A stretch of 28,851 bases of DNA, taken from positions 1 to 28,851 of the IMG/VR virus record IMGVR_UViG_3300044617_000517. One strand, given 5' to 3'. Within the stretch, counting starts at the first letter, position 1. Every line of letters begins with the position of its first letter. This DNA is from a virus. The notes beneath the pieces are model-generated. The model ran no database searches. It saw only the letters and a list, made by a program, of their open reading frames with translations, and was not told where the DNA came from. Below, piece by piece: positions 14,384-21,676 of the stretch. The position numbers and the translations under genes are program-made.

Positions 14384-14691
14384 AATTCTTCAATCCTCAA
14401 TGCTTTATCTTCAATAAACAGATCATAAAAAGGTTTATCTGTTCTTAATTCATGATATTTTGCCCCCCATTCATTGAGTTGCTTTTCGGTTAATTCCCAC
14501 CAATCAATTTGTTTCCTACTACCACGAGCAGTCCAATAAACAATGGTATGACCCTCATCATAAAGTTTATTAATTTTTTCTATATTTTCTACTATTGGTT
14601 TTGCTTTTGTGTAGTCGTGAGTTATTCCAAAATCAACAGAAGTTTCCCGATGACAAATGGTTTCATCAATATCAACATAAATGACTTTCAT
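14380..14691 (-). CDS. HAD-superfamily phosphatase (capsule-biosynthesis type)
   Basis: A 103-aa HAD hydrolase with motif I VDIDETIC (nucleophile D7, D9), motif II YWTARG (T54), a K86 in the motif III position and acidic motif IV residues near FYDLFIEDKA (D90, D95). The minimal size fits the capless phosphatases found in capsule and LPS clusters. It would remove phosphate from a sugar phosphate. It is co-translated with the aldolase upstream and the GDPD-like gene downstream through 4-base overlaps. Confidence 0.78.
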   Translation of the reverse strand: MKVIYVDIDETICHRETSVDFGITHDYTKAKPIVENIEKINKLYDEGHTIVYWTARGSRKQIDWWELTEKQLNEWGAKYHELRTDKPFYDLFIEDKALRIEEL

Positions 14692-15359
14692 TGATACATA
14701 TTTCTCCGATAATTTTCATTTGGGCAAGCGTCAACATCGGCAACTTCTTTTTTTGTTAAAAACTTAACTCCACCCAAAAGTTTTGCGCCAATAAAAATAT
14801 CAGCAGATTTTTCACACATTAAAGTAGAAGCTGCACAATCTTTTTTAGATGCAGATGCTGTGATTATACCATGATTCTGTAACAGAATCAACTTAGGAAA
14901 ATATCCTTCTGTATCTACGAATTTAGAGACGTGTTTTTCAACCAATCTCAAAATTGCTTCACCAGGAGGAGCATAAGGAACTACACAAGATTTAATTCCA
15001 TTTCTAACAATTTGATCGGGGAACCAACGATTCTCTGCAAAGTCATAAAGAATGCTTGGTTCAGAGCAAAGAATTTTTGTAGTATGTGGTGGATGAGTAT
15101 GTGCAATAAAATTAATATTTGGAAAGGTTTTCATAATCCAAGCGTGAAATGAAGTCTCAATACTTGGTTTTTTATGAAGTAATTCTATTTGGGCACCATT
15201 TGTATTACATAAAGTCAGGTCCTCATCTGATAAAGTATGGAGACTTGTTCCACTTGCTTTGATTAAAAATGAGTTTTCATCAACTCTTACAGAGACATTA
15301 CCCTCACCACAGATAGTGTAATCACTTATTTCTCTTGCTAGTTCTAGTATTTCAGACAT
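14688..15359 (-). CDS. Class II aldolase/adducin-family protein
   Basis: A 223-aa protein with zinc ligands H87 and H89 in AHTHPPH and H163 in QNHGI, plus E68 as catalytic Glu; the E-to-H spacing of 19 matches L-fuculose-1-phosphate aldolase (E73, H92, H94, H155). The GEGNVSVR start (18-25) is the phosphate loop. It could split or build a sugar phosphate with dihydroxyacetone phosphate, or act as a dehydratase like methylthioribulose-1-phosphate dehydratase. In this operon a role in making an unusual sugar is likelier. Confidence 0.82.
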   Translation of the reverse strand: MSEILELAREISDYTICGEGNVSVRVDENSFLIKASGTSLHTLSDEDLTLCNTNGAQIELLHKKPSIETSFHAWIMKTFPNINFIAHTHPPHTTKILCSEPSILYDFAENRWFPDQIVRNGIKSCVVPYAPPGEAILRLVEKHVSKFVDTEGYFPKLILLQNHGIITASASKKDCAASTLMCEKSADIFIGAKLLGGVKFLTKKEVADVDACPNENYRRNMYQ

Positions 15360-16449
15360 CTTTAATAAAAGTTTCTAGGGTATTTAGATTTACTTTCCAA
15401 GGAGAGTTTAGACCACCAGAGATAGAAAGAGCACTATCGCTCTCTACACTTTCTTCTACTTTTTCTACAAACTCAGTATCATTAAAATGATGAAGTTGAG
15501 TATGTGACATTGAATATTCGAATCGTGTATTAACATCAAAGAACAAAGGACTATTAATAGAAATCACTTTTGTTTCTGGTGGTGAGAAGATTACATTGCA
15601 CATACCACCACCAATTGGTCCAGCAACATACTTAGCAGATTTAAATAGACCAATCTTTTCTTTCATTGTCATATTTTCACAAAACACTTCTTCATATCCA
15701 TAAGACTTGAAAAGTTCTGCTACTTCGTCTTCATTTACACAACGACGACGTTCAGTATAATTGGTTCCGATATTATCAAAGTTATTGTGTAACCAGGTGC
15801 GACGAGAGACATAAATCTTCTCTGGACCCTGATATTCACCTTTAATGCGGTTAATTATGTCAAATACACCAGAATGTGGCGGAGTATTTGAAAGTCCATT
15901 ATGAGTCAAGGAAGATCCTACTACAACAGTATTATAAAGAGTCTCTGGATTTAAGAATATAATATCCTTTTTGCAAATACCTAGAAGTTCTAAACATTCC
16001 CATACAAATGGATAAAGGTCATCTTTTCCTTCTGGAGGACTTACAAGAAGTTTTAGGTCTGGATGTATTTGCTTTTCATTAAAGTATGAATACAAATATG
16101 GCAACGTATCATATATGAAGTGATAATAATTTGCCATATTATACACAAAGTAAAATACGGGAATGGAACAGAAATTCTTAAATTGAAAAGGAAGTTCTAC
16201 TTCATATTCCATTGCATCTTCATACACAGTCCCCCTACCCAAAGACATAAACATTTCTTTTGTAGGGAGAATCAATCTTTGCGTCTGGTGCGAATAGATT
16301 AATGGTTGAGGGTAATGTTTGGAAAGACCAATAAATTGGCAAGTAAAGAAATAAGCAACTTCTATGTCTCTACCATTTTCATCTTTTGGTGCAATTAATC
16401 TTGTTTTTCCAGAATTCCAATATTCAATTGGTAAAATAGTCTTGTTCAT
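15352..16449 (-). CDS. GT61-family glycosyltransferase
   Basis: A 365-aa protein with the GT61 signature in its second half: KIYVSRRTW, RRRCVNEDEVAELFKSYGYE, FCENMTMKEKIGLFKSAKYV and AGPIGGGMCNVIFSP. The family holds xylosyl-, arabinosyl- and O-GlcNAc-type transferases. I use the ATG at 16449; the frame also allows a TTG at 16470. It overlaps the nucleotidyltransferase gene by 26 bases and the aldolase by 8, so it is part of the co-translated sugar operon. Acceptor not known. Confidence 0.82.
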   Translation of the reverse strand: MNKTILPIEYWNSGKTRLIAPKDENGRDIEVAYFFTCQFIGLSKHYPQPLIYSHQTQRLILPTKEMFMSLGRGTVYEDAMEYEVELPFQFKNFCSIPVFYFVYNMANYYHFIYDTLPYLYSYFNEKQIHPDLKLLVSPPEGKDDLYPFVWECLELLGICKKDIIFLNPETLYNTVVVGSSLTHNGLSNTPPHSGVFDIINRIKGEYQGPEKIYVSRRTWLHNNFDNIGTNYTERRRCVNEDEVAELFKSYGYEEVFCENMTMKEKIGLFKSAKYVAGPIGGGMCNVIFSPPETKVISINSPLFFDVNTRFEYSMSHTQLHHFNDTEFVEKVEESVESDSALSISGGLNSPWKVNLNTLETFIKDV

Positions 16450-17986
16450 ATGAATAGGGATGCCAATCAACTTTATTAAAAAATTTCTGCCAATATTCGT
16501 AAGTCTTTAAATCATTAGGTGTTCCCCAACAAATATATTCATCTACAGTAAAATTCTTTACTTTATATCCAATTTCAATAGCAGAATTAATAAGATTATC
16601 TACATAATATTCACCATTCGTTGTAATATTTTTAGAGTAAAGATGTTTTAATGGTTCAATAAATTTTTCTTTGTTTTTGAAAAACATTGTACCAACAATT
16701 GCATTTCCTTTTAATGGATCATCTCCATTAAATTCTTTGACATTTACTTTTGTAATATTATTATCATCATCAATATCTAACCAAGAATACATATTTGGAT
16801 TATATTTACTGGCATAATTTTTGGTATAACTCCAAACTATAATATCATTAGATTCATCATTTACCAAATCAACAAATTCATATGGATCGTAAAATACACC
16901 ATTATCGCAAGCGGAAATTAAAACTGATAGTTTAGGATCTACATTTTCTAAAATCTTTTCACAAGTGCAAGCTTGGCCTTGAAGTATTTCATCAATCCAG
17001 ACTATTTCTCCATTTAAATCAATAAACTCTTGATGATCTTTTAAGCATCCGTATATAACTTTATCTGTTCTCGGCAGGCATTTTACTGCTTGATCTACCA
17101 TTCTCTTTCCATTAATAGGAATAAATGGTTTTGGCAAATCATATCCTTCAGACTTAAATCTACTCCCAGCACCAGCCATAGGAAGTATGGTAACAGAATC
17201 AAGTAAAACAGCACTTGGTATTTGGAATAATGCTTTAATATTATATGAAGACCATTTTCTGTAGAAATCCAAATCTGAAGGAGTTCCCCATTGCAGCATA
17301 TGAGGAACTTCAAAAACAAAAGATTTTAATCCATCTTTATTAAGTAAATTATAAATTAAACTCACATAATATTCACCGTTAATATTAACATCTTCATCAA
17401 TTAATTGCTTAAAGTATTTTTTTACGTAGGATCCCTTTTTAAAGTAATACGTTCCCGTAGATGCAAATTCAGACATTTTATTGTCTGTGAATGGTTGCTT
17501 TTCCCTAATTTCTAATATTTTATTATTATCTTCTACCTTACAAAATGCATAATTATCGCTACCGAGCATATGGGGGTGGAATCCTGTGTAGCAAACTACT
17601 GCTCCATCACACTGAGTTTCATTTACAAAGTTCTCAAATTCATCATAATTCCAATACATTGAAAAATCGCAATAATTTATTATTACTTGCTCATCGTCTT
17701 CGATCATATCAAAAATGTTTGATACTGTATAGACTGGACCCAACTTGTGTGATGGTATGCTCAGGATAATTTTATTTTCAACTAGATCATTCAAAACTTC
17801 TTGAATATCTGTAGTTTTAGAATGAATATCATTTACTATAAAAATAAATTCAGAGTCTTTTGGAAACAGATCTACAATATGCTCTATTACAGTTTTCCCA
17901 TCCACTTCAATTAAGTATTTGGGTTCAGTATATCCAGCAGCAGAAAATCTGCTGCTCATACCAGACATTGGAATTATAATTTTCAT
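16424..17986 (-). CDS. Fused tandem sugar-nucleotidyltransferase (two NTP_transferase domains)
   Basis: A 520-aa protein made of two similar nucleotidyltransferase units. Unit one (about 1-260) starts IIPMSGMSSRFSAAGYTEPK, and unit two (about 265-520) starts ILPMAGAGSRFKSEGYDLPK. Both carry the G-x-x-SRF nucleotide loop and the following P-K, a mid-domain acidic site (INYCDFSM; LISACDNG), a GEYYV motif and a closing QWGTP or CWGTP segment. It would join NTP to sugar-1-phosphates, giving activated sugars for the nearby transferases. Single-domain enzymes are about 240-300 aa, so this is an internal duplication or fusion. An AATAAATA late-like box lies just upstream. Confidence 0.82.
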   Translation of the reverse strand: MKIIIPMSGMSSRFSAAGYTEPKYLIEVDGKTVIEHIVDLFPKDSEFIFIVNDIHSKTTDIQEVLNDLVENKIILSIPSHKLGPVYTVSNIFDMIEDDEQVIINYCDFSMYWNYDEFENFVNETQCDGAVVCYTGFHPHMLGSDNYAFCKVEDNNKILEIREKQPFTDNKMSEFASTGTYYFKKGSYVKKYFKQLIDEDVNINGEYYVSLIYNLLNKDGLKSFVFEVPHMLQWGTPSDLDFYRKWSSYNIKALFQIPSAVLLDSVTILPMAGAGSRFKSEGYDLPKPFIPINGKRMVDQAVKCLPRTDKVIYGCLKDHQEFIDLNGEIVWIDEILQGQACTCEKILENVDPKLSVLISACDNGVFYDPYEFVDLVNDESNDIIVWSYTKNYASKYNPNMYSWLDIDDDNNITKVNVKEFNGDDPLKGNAIVGTMFFKNKEKFIEPLKHLYSKNITTNGEYYVDNLINSAIEIGYKVKNFTVDEYICWGTPNDLKTYEYWQKFFNKVDWHPYSYEQDYFTN

Positions 17987-18007
17987 ATATTCTTTAGTAT
18001 TGAATTA

Positions 18008-18015
18008 TATTTATT
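18008..18015 (-). promoter_or_regulatory. Candidate late promoter AATAAATA
   Basis: The minus strand reads AATAAATA followed by TAATTC, ending 22 bases before the nucleotidyltransferase ATG and overlapping the epimerase stop codon. One mismatch to TATAAATA. AT-rich surroundings make chance matches likely. Confidence 0.35.
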
Positions 18016-19054
18016 TTTTTAATTGGGAGTTGATCCAATTATACGTTTTTTCAATACCTTCTTCTAACGTCATGCTATAATCCCATCCCAGTTCTTTACG
18101 AATCAAATCATTGTTGGAGTTACGACCACGAACACCCAAAGGTCCATCGATATGGTTTGTTTGAATAGTTTTTCCAGCAACTTTCGCAGCAGTAGATACA
18201 AGTTGATTGATAGTTACCATTTCTTCCGAACCAATATTAACTGGTCCAATAAAGTTACTATCCATCATTCTACGAGTTGCTTCAATACATTCATCAATAT
18301 AAAGGAATGAACGAGTTTGCTTACCATCTCCCCACACATCAATTACTCCTTCAATTCCTTCAATTTCTGCAACTTTACGACAAATTGCCGCTGGTGCTTT
18401 CTCTCTTCCACCTTCCCAGGTTCCTTCGGGACCGAAAATATTGTGGTAACGAGCAACCCTAACTGGAATACCATAATTGCGATGATAGGCAAAATACAGT
18501 CTCTCTGAAAAAAGTTTTTCCCATCCATATTCACTATCAGGATTTGCAGGATACGCAGACTCTTCACGACAATCAGGATTGTCAGGATCAAGTTGATTAT
18601 GCTCAGGATACATGCAAGCAGAACCAGAATAGAATATCTTGGTTACATTCTTACCAAGAAAATCATTAAACTTTCTTACCGACTCAAGAACATTCAAATT
18701 AATCGAAACTGAGTTATGCATGATGTCTGCATCATTCTCACCAGTGAAAACAAAACCTGCTCCACCCATATCAGCGGCAAACTGATAAATCTCATCAAAT
18801 GCTTGAAGATATCGTGAGGGAACAAAATTATAAAAGTTTCCTCTATCACCTTTGTATTGAATGACTCGTTCTACAAAGGTCACATCTCGCAGATCTCCAA
18901 TAACAAATTCATTTGCTTCTGTATCAGAGTATTCTGGATATTTAAGATCTACGCCACGAACCCAATATCCCTCTTCTCGCAGTCTTTTTACCATGTGACT
19001 TCCAATGAAACCACCAGCACCCAGAACAAGTGCTTTCTTTACATATTGTCCCAT
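18011..19054 (-). CDS. GDP-mannose 3,5-epimerase
   Basis: A 347-aa extended SDR that matches plant-type GME closely. Motifs are GAGGFIGSH (12-20), FAADMGGAGFVFT, SGSACMYPE, EYGWEKLFSERL, GTWEGGREKAP, GDGKQTRSF and GVRGRNSNND. The catalytic residues fall at S145, C147, Y176, K180 and K219, each two positions from Arabidopsis GME S143, C145, Y174, K178 and K217. It should convert GDP-D-mannose to GDP-L-galactose or GDP-L-gulose. I chose the ATG at 19054; the frame extends further but the upstream part is leader and terminator. It has its own sigma-70 promoter and heads the sugar operon. Confidence 0.92.
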   Translation of the reverse strand: MGQYVKKALVLGAGGFIGSHMVKRLREEGYWVRGVDLKYPEYSDTEANEFVIGDLRDVTFVERVIQYKGDRGNFYNFVPSRYLQAFDEIYQFAADMGGAGFVFTGENDADIMHNSVSINLNVLESVRKFNDFLGKNVTKIFYSGSACMYPEHNQLDPDNPDCREESAYPANPDSEYGWEKLFSERLYFAYHRNYGIPVRVARYHNIFGPEGTWEGGREKAPAAICRKVAEIEGIEGVIDVWGDGKQTRSFLYIDECIEATRRMMDSNFIGPVNIGSEEMVTINQLVSTAAKVAGKTIQTNHIDGPLGVRGRNSNNDLIRKELGWDYSMTLEEGIEKTYNWINSQLKK

Positions 19055-19079
19055 AAACAACAAAAATCCTTTAGTATGT

Positions 19080-19108
19080 ATTATACAAAAAAAGATGGGT
19101 TTATGCAA
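19080..19108 (-). promoter_or_regulatory. Sigma-70 promoter of the GME-led sugar operon
   Basis: TTGCAT (19103-19108), 17-base spacer, TATAAT (19080-19085) on the minus strand, about 25 bases before the GME start. The -35 lies partly in the loop of the terminator at 19087-19116. Confidence 0.75.
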
Positions 19109-19116
19109 CCCATCTT
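19087..19116 (-). terminator. Intrinsic terminator overlapping the GME promoter
   Basis: Minus strand: AAGATGGGTT, loop GCATA, AACCCATCTT, then five further T residues. A perfect 10-bp stem. It ends transcripts from the upstream small genes. Confidence 0.9.
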
Positions 19117-19119
19117 ACG

Positions 19120-19233
19120 TTATTCAGGCTCGCCACCAATTCTTTGTCTGGAAATTGGAAACCAGGCGGGAGAGAGTCCCATCCGCACCACTTGCTTTTT
19201 TATGGAGAAAGCAAGAAACCAAATGAGGGTCAA
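19120..19233 (-). other. Spacer with stacked inverted repeats and a possible 37-aa frame
   Basis: The minus strand has a TTG-started frame (LTLIWFLAFS...RIGGEPE) with GGTGGTGGAG just upstream, ending at the terminator. The same stretch holds several small hairpins: CTTGCTTT with AAAGCAAG around 19186-19215, GGGA-GAGAG-TCCC, and CTGG with CCAG. I cannot decide between a small membrane peptide and a structured RNA. Confidence 0.3.
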
Positions 19234-19252
19234 TTGACTCCACCACCTAATT

Positions 19253-19480
19253 TTACGAAACTAGGAAAAGTTGGGCTAATTTTGCTAATTCATTCACAGA
19301 GAAGAATACGCATAAAACTAAAACATCATAGAGTCTTAGTTTAATTGCAAATGGTATAGTTAAAGTGCCACCAATAAACTTTACCACTAACCCATATTTA
19401 AAGTCTCCCCACAACATGATTTGGTAACCAAGAATGAGAAGAACATTACCAATGTACCTTAAGACACTAGACTTTGACAT
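19253..19480 (-). CDS. Small membrane protein, 75 aa
   Basis: A 75-aa protein with two likely membrane helices (about 7-25, YIGNVLLILGYQIML, and 50-70, DVLVLCVFFSVNELAKLA) and a charged start, MSKSSVLR. The central GGTLTIPFAIKLRLYD segment is also mildly hydrophobic. I do not recognise the family. A GGGAG lies about 10 bases before the ATG. It sits alone between the 71-aa gene and the GME promoter, so it likely belongs to an early transcript. Confidence 0.65.
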   Translation of the reverse strand: MSKSSVLRYIGNVLLILGYQIMLWGDFKYGLVVKFIGGTLTIPFAIKLRLYDVLVLCVFFSVNELAKLAQLFLVS

Positions 19481-19555
19481 AAAGGGGTTTGCTCCCGACC
19501 AGGGCAGAGTTTATAGTCTACTCCGAGACTATTTAATAATATAAAAAGTTTTACT

Positions 19556-19771
19556 TTATGCTACTTCAACTGATTCAAGATCAGCAAGAACATATTCCAT
19601 GAGCATCTCATAATCATCAAGAGGATCACCAGAAAATACTACACCTTCGTTTTCGTAGAAGCGGCGAACCTTTTTATAAAGTTTCGGATTCTTTACATCA
19701 AGGTAGAAATCACCATTTGCTGCACCACGGAGGGTTTGAACGTCTTTCTTGAATTTTGTAGTAAGAGTCAT
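19556..19771 (-). CDS. Small soluble protein, 71 aa
   Basis: A 71-aa, charged, soluble protein starting MTLTTKFKKDVQTLRGAANG and ending in an acidic helix (DDYEMLMEYVLADLESVEVA). The middle KNPKLYKKVRRFYENEGVVF is basic. I do not recognise it beyond seeing that it looks like the small hypothetical genes of cyanomyoviruses. The ATG at 19771 is preferred over the 5' extension because a near-consensus promoter lies within the extension. The gene is probably early. Confidence 0.7.
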   Translation of the reverse strand: MTLTTKFKKDVQTLRGAANGDFYLDVKNPKLYKKVRRFYENEGVVFSGDPLDDYEMLMEYVLADLESVEVA

Positions 19772-19793
19772 TGTTTTTAATGTTGACCTTAGT

Positions 19794-19822
19794 ATTATAT
19801 TGGAATAAAAGATGATAGTCAA
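19794..19822 (-). promoter_or_regulatory. Sigma-70 promoter of the 71-aa gene
   Basis: TTGACT (19817-19822), 17-base spacer, TATAAT (19794-19799) on the minus strand, followed by ACTAAGG as in the porin promoter. Leader of about 17 bases. Confidence 0.82.
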
Positions 19823-19846
19823 GTAGGACGCTTTAATAAGTGTCCA

Positions 19847-19920
19847 TGCTCCTTGCGTGGATCGAACACGCCTCAGGCGAATTATGAGTTCGCTGCATTC
19901 ACCAGATTGCTAAAGGAGCA
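19847..19920 (-). tRNA. tRNA-Met (CAT)
   Basis: 74 nt. Acceptor TGCTCCT pairs with AGGAGCA, anticodon arm GCGAA-CTCATAA-TTCGC gives CAT, and the T arm is GCGTG-TTCGATC-CACGC. Elongator Met is preferred. A lysidine-modified Ile2 is possible but less needed, because a UAU tRNA-Ile lies 2 bases upstream. Confidence 0.9.
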
Positions 19921-19922
19921 AT

Positions 19923-19993
19923 AGGGATACTGGGAGTTGAACCCAGACTAACCCGTTATAAGCAGGCCGCTCTAACCATTAAGCTATACCCCC
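19923..19993 (-). tRNA. tRNA-Ile (TAT)
   Basis: 71 nt. Acceptor GGGGGTA pairs with TATCCCT using two G-U pairs, the anticodon loop CTTATAA gives TAT (reads AUA), and the T arm is CTGGG-TTCAACT-CCCAG. It is co-transcribed with tRNA-Met. Confidence 0.86.
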
Positions 19994-20006
19994 GTGATCC
20001 AGGTTT

Positions 20007-20035
20007 AATTTAGCGAACCTGGAACGCTTTGTCAA
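20007..20035 (-). promoter_or_regulatory. Sigma-70 promoter of the Ile-Met tRNA pair
   Basis: TTGACA (20030-20035), 17-base spacer, TAAATT (20007-20012). The -35 overlaps the antitoxin stop codon; a 7-bp inverted repeat (AACCTGG type) spans the spacer. Confidence 0.6.
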
Positions 20036-20262
20036 GATGCTTCTTCGTGGTCTGTGTATATTCGTATCACATCTTCATCCACATTAGAATCGTTCAATAT
20101 TTCTATTACTTCTTTATATGGAACCATAATTGCATTTCCGTGCTCGCTAGTTATAATTAATGACTCTCCGTTTTCTACTCTATTCATTAGATTATCAAAA
20201 TTTGCTTGAAATTCTTCTACTGTAAATTTTTGGAGATCCGAAAGTTCTGAATTCATTTTCAT
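20032..20262 (-). CDS. Phd/YefM-type antitoxin-like protein
   Basis: A 76-aa protein. The core FTVEEFQANFDNLMNRVENG, then ESLIITSEHGNAIMVPYKEV, follows the Phd/YefM fold: a helix with regularly spaced hydrophobics, an NGE turn, a strand, a G turn and a second strand ending in the VP.KE helix. Such proteins bind operator DNA and neutralise a toxin (Doc or YoeB type) through their C-terminus, which here is acidic (DEDVIRIYTDHEEAS). No toxin gene is nearby, so it may block a host toxin or regulate transcription. The start may be at 20262 or 6 bases later. Confidence 0.8.
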   Translation of the reverse strand: MKMNSELSDLQKFTVEEFQANFDNLMNRVENGESLIITSEHGNAIMVPYKEVIEILNDSNVDEDVIRIYTDHEEAS

Positions 20263-20281
20263 AAAGTAAAGTTTTATGAGT

Positions 20282-20354
20282 CGGGGTGACAGGATTCGAA
20301 CCTGCGACCTATTGCTCCCAAAGCAACCGCGCTACCAAGCTGCGCTACACCCCG
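20282..20354 (-). tRNA. tRNA-Pro (TGG)
   Basis: 73 nt. Acceptor CGGGGTG pairs with CACCCCG, loop TTTGGGA gives TGG, and the T arm is GCAGG-TTCGAAT-CCTGT. The preceding 37-aa frame ends at the base next to the tRNA 5' end. Confidence 0.93.
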
Positions 20355-20468
20355 TTACTTGTTTCTGTGTATGATCATAATACCAGCAAAGGGAACGATT
20401 GTCAAGCCACACCCACAAAGAAATAAGAAAAACTGATTTGCGGCAAGTGTCTCTACTAGATGAAACAT
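20355..20468 (-). CDS. 37-aa membrane peptide
   Basis: A short frame encoding MFHLVETLAANQFFLFLCGC followed by GLTIVPFAGIMIIHRNK: one long hydrophobic helix with two Cys and a basic tail. GGGGA lies 7 bases before the ATG and a consensus promoter lies upstream. The stop codon abuts tRNA-Pro. A second promoter for that tRNA lies inside this frame, which could mean the frame is partly coincidental, but the ribosome site and composition favour translation. No recognised family. Confidence 0.6.
   Translation of the reverse strand: MFHLVETLAANQFFLFLCGCGLTIVPFAGIMIIHRNK
20377..20405 (-). promoter_or_regulatory. Sigma-70 promoter of tRNA-Pro
   Basis: TTGACA (20400-20405), 17-base spacer, TATTAT (20377-20382), inside the 37-aa frame. 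The -35 sits in GCTTGACAATC, the same context as before tRNA-Gly and tRNA-Arg. Confidence 0.8.
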
Positions 20469-20492
20469 TTTCGTTCCCCAGCCGATAAAAAT

Positions 20493-20521
20493 ATCATATC
20501 ATTATGTATGATAGTTGTCAA
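20493..20521 (-). promoter_or_regulatory. Sigma-70 promoter of the 37-aa gene
   Basis: TTGACA (20516-20521), 17-base spacer, TATGAT (20493-20498), 24 bases before the ATG of the 37-aa peptide gene. Confidence 0.8.
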
Positions 20522-20523
20522 TA

Positions 20524-20643
20524 CTAGTGTGCTGTCCCATTCCCGTGATAATCATCAGAATCATAATAACCTCCACGAGTCCCAAAATACAATGTCGTTA
20601 ATACAAAAGGAATTGCAATAAACAAAAGTGCTTTACCTAACAT
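20524..20643 (-). CDS. 39-aa membrane peptide downstream of gnd
   Basis: The ATG at 20643 lies within the last codons of gnd (11-base overlap). The frame encodes MLGKALLFIAIPFVLTTLYF, a membrane helix, then a polar tail rich in Gly, Tyr and Asp (GTRGGYYDSDDYHGNGTAH). It closes the pentose-phosphate operon. Translational coupling to gnd is likely. Family not recognised; the size and helix recall small subunits of photosynthetic or respiratory complexes. Confidence 0.65.
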   Translation of the reverse strand: MLGKALLFIAIPFVLTTLYFGTRGGYYDSDDYHGNGTAH

Positions 20644-21667
20644 GATGACCCCCAAACATATAACGCATACCATTTAGAACCTTGGACGCGAAAGCGCCAA
20701 GACTGCGTGAATTAAATCTTTCATAGAGCGCAGTGGTGATGACAGGAGCGGGAACCCCCAGATCCACAGCGGCAGTAACCGTCCAGCGACCCTCACCGCT
20801 GTCGGATACACCTCCAGAGAACTGTTTAAGGTCTGGATCGCGGCGTAACACATCAGCAGTAAGATCGAGTAACCAGCTACCAACAACGCTACCGCGACGC
20901 CATAACTCAGCCACCTCAGCAACGTCAATATCATAGCAGTAACTCTCTGGATCCGCCATAGGGGCAACCTCTGCGTCTCCTTCTTTAACATACTGGGCAC
21001 CTGCATTAGCGTTCTTAATAATATTAAATCCTTCGGCATACGCTTGCATAATACCATACTCAATACCGTTATGCACCATCTTTACAAAGTGCCCTGCACC
21101 TGGACCACCACAGTGCAACCAACCATACTCAGCAGAAGTTACATCCGAGTCAAAGTCAGTTCTCGGGGCACTTGAGATGCCTGGGGCGAGTGAATTAAAA
21201 ATCCTTGCACAAGTGGCGACCGCAGTATCTCCGCCGCCAACCATAAGACAGTATCCACGATCCAAACCATAAACACCGCCGCTAGTGCCACAATCAATAT
21301 ATTGGATACCCATCTTTGCAAGACGTTCTGCTCTCTTCCGACTGTCTTTAAAATTGCTATTGCCATGATCAATAATAATATCTCCTTCACTACAATATCG
21401 TAGTAACTCATTGATTGTCTCCTCTACTGTTTCTGCAGGAACAACCATTTGAAATATTCCTGGTTGATATTTTCCTTGTTTATTTTGTTTTACTACTTTA
21501 ACAAGATTTTCAATATCAGTTGTAATTCCGTCCACATATCCCATTTCAAATGCTTCGTTTGCTTTTTCATAATTTCTACGATATCCCCAAACTTCAATTC
21601 CTGCCTTCATCATACGACGAGACATACCTTCACCCATTCGTCCCAATCCAATTAATCCTACTTTCAT
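20633..21667 (-). CDS. gnd: 6-phosphogluconate dehydrogenase (short, decarboxylating)
   Basis: A 344-aa enzyme. The N-terminal Rossmann motif GLIGLGRMGEGMSRRM binds the nucleotide, IIDHGNS is the conserved substrate turn, CGTSGGVYGLDRGYCLMVGG is the family signature, and GPGAGHFVKMVHNGIEYG holds the catalytic Lys and the HN pair. The length fits the short class rather than the 470-aa class. It oxidises 6-phosphogluconate to ribulose 5-phosphate, CO2 and NAD(P)H. It lies 9 bases after zwf, has an AGGAG site, and is a known cyanophage gene. Confidence 0.94.
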   Translation of the reverse strand: MKVGLIGLGRMGEGMSRRMMKAGIEVWGYRRNYEKANEAFEMGYVDGITTDIENLVKVVKQNKQGKYQPGIFQMVVPAETVEETINELLRYCSEGDIIIDHGNSNFKDSRKRAERLAKMGIQYIDCGTSGGVYGLDRGYCLMVGGGDTAVATCARIFNSLAPGISSAPRTDFDSDVTSAEYGWLHCGGPGAGHFVKMVHNGIEYGIMQAYAEGFNIIKNANAGAQYVKEGDAEVAPMADPESYCYDIDVAEVAELWRRGSVVGSWLLDLTADVLRRDPDLKQFSGGVSDSGEGRWTVTAAVDLGVPAPVITTALYERFNSRSLGAFASKVLNGMRYMFGGHHVR

Positions 21668-21676
21668 TTTTTACTC

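Noticed and set aside
19117-19200. Possible tRNA on the plus strand (ends near GCACCA)
   Set aside because: No T-arm consensus and no anticodon arm could be fitted; all other tRNAs lie on the minus strand.
20383-20468. CP12 or another known photosynthesis subunit for the small peptides
   Set aside because: No Cys-pair pattern of CP12 and no match I could defend to PetN, PsbN, PsaJ or NdhP; left as unassigned.
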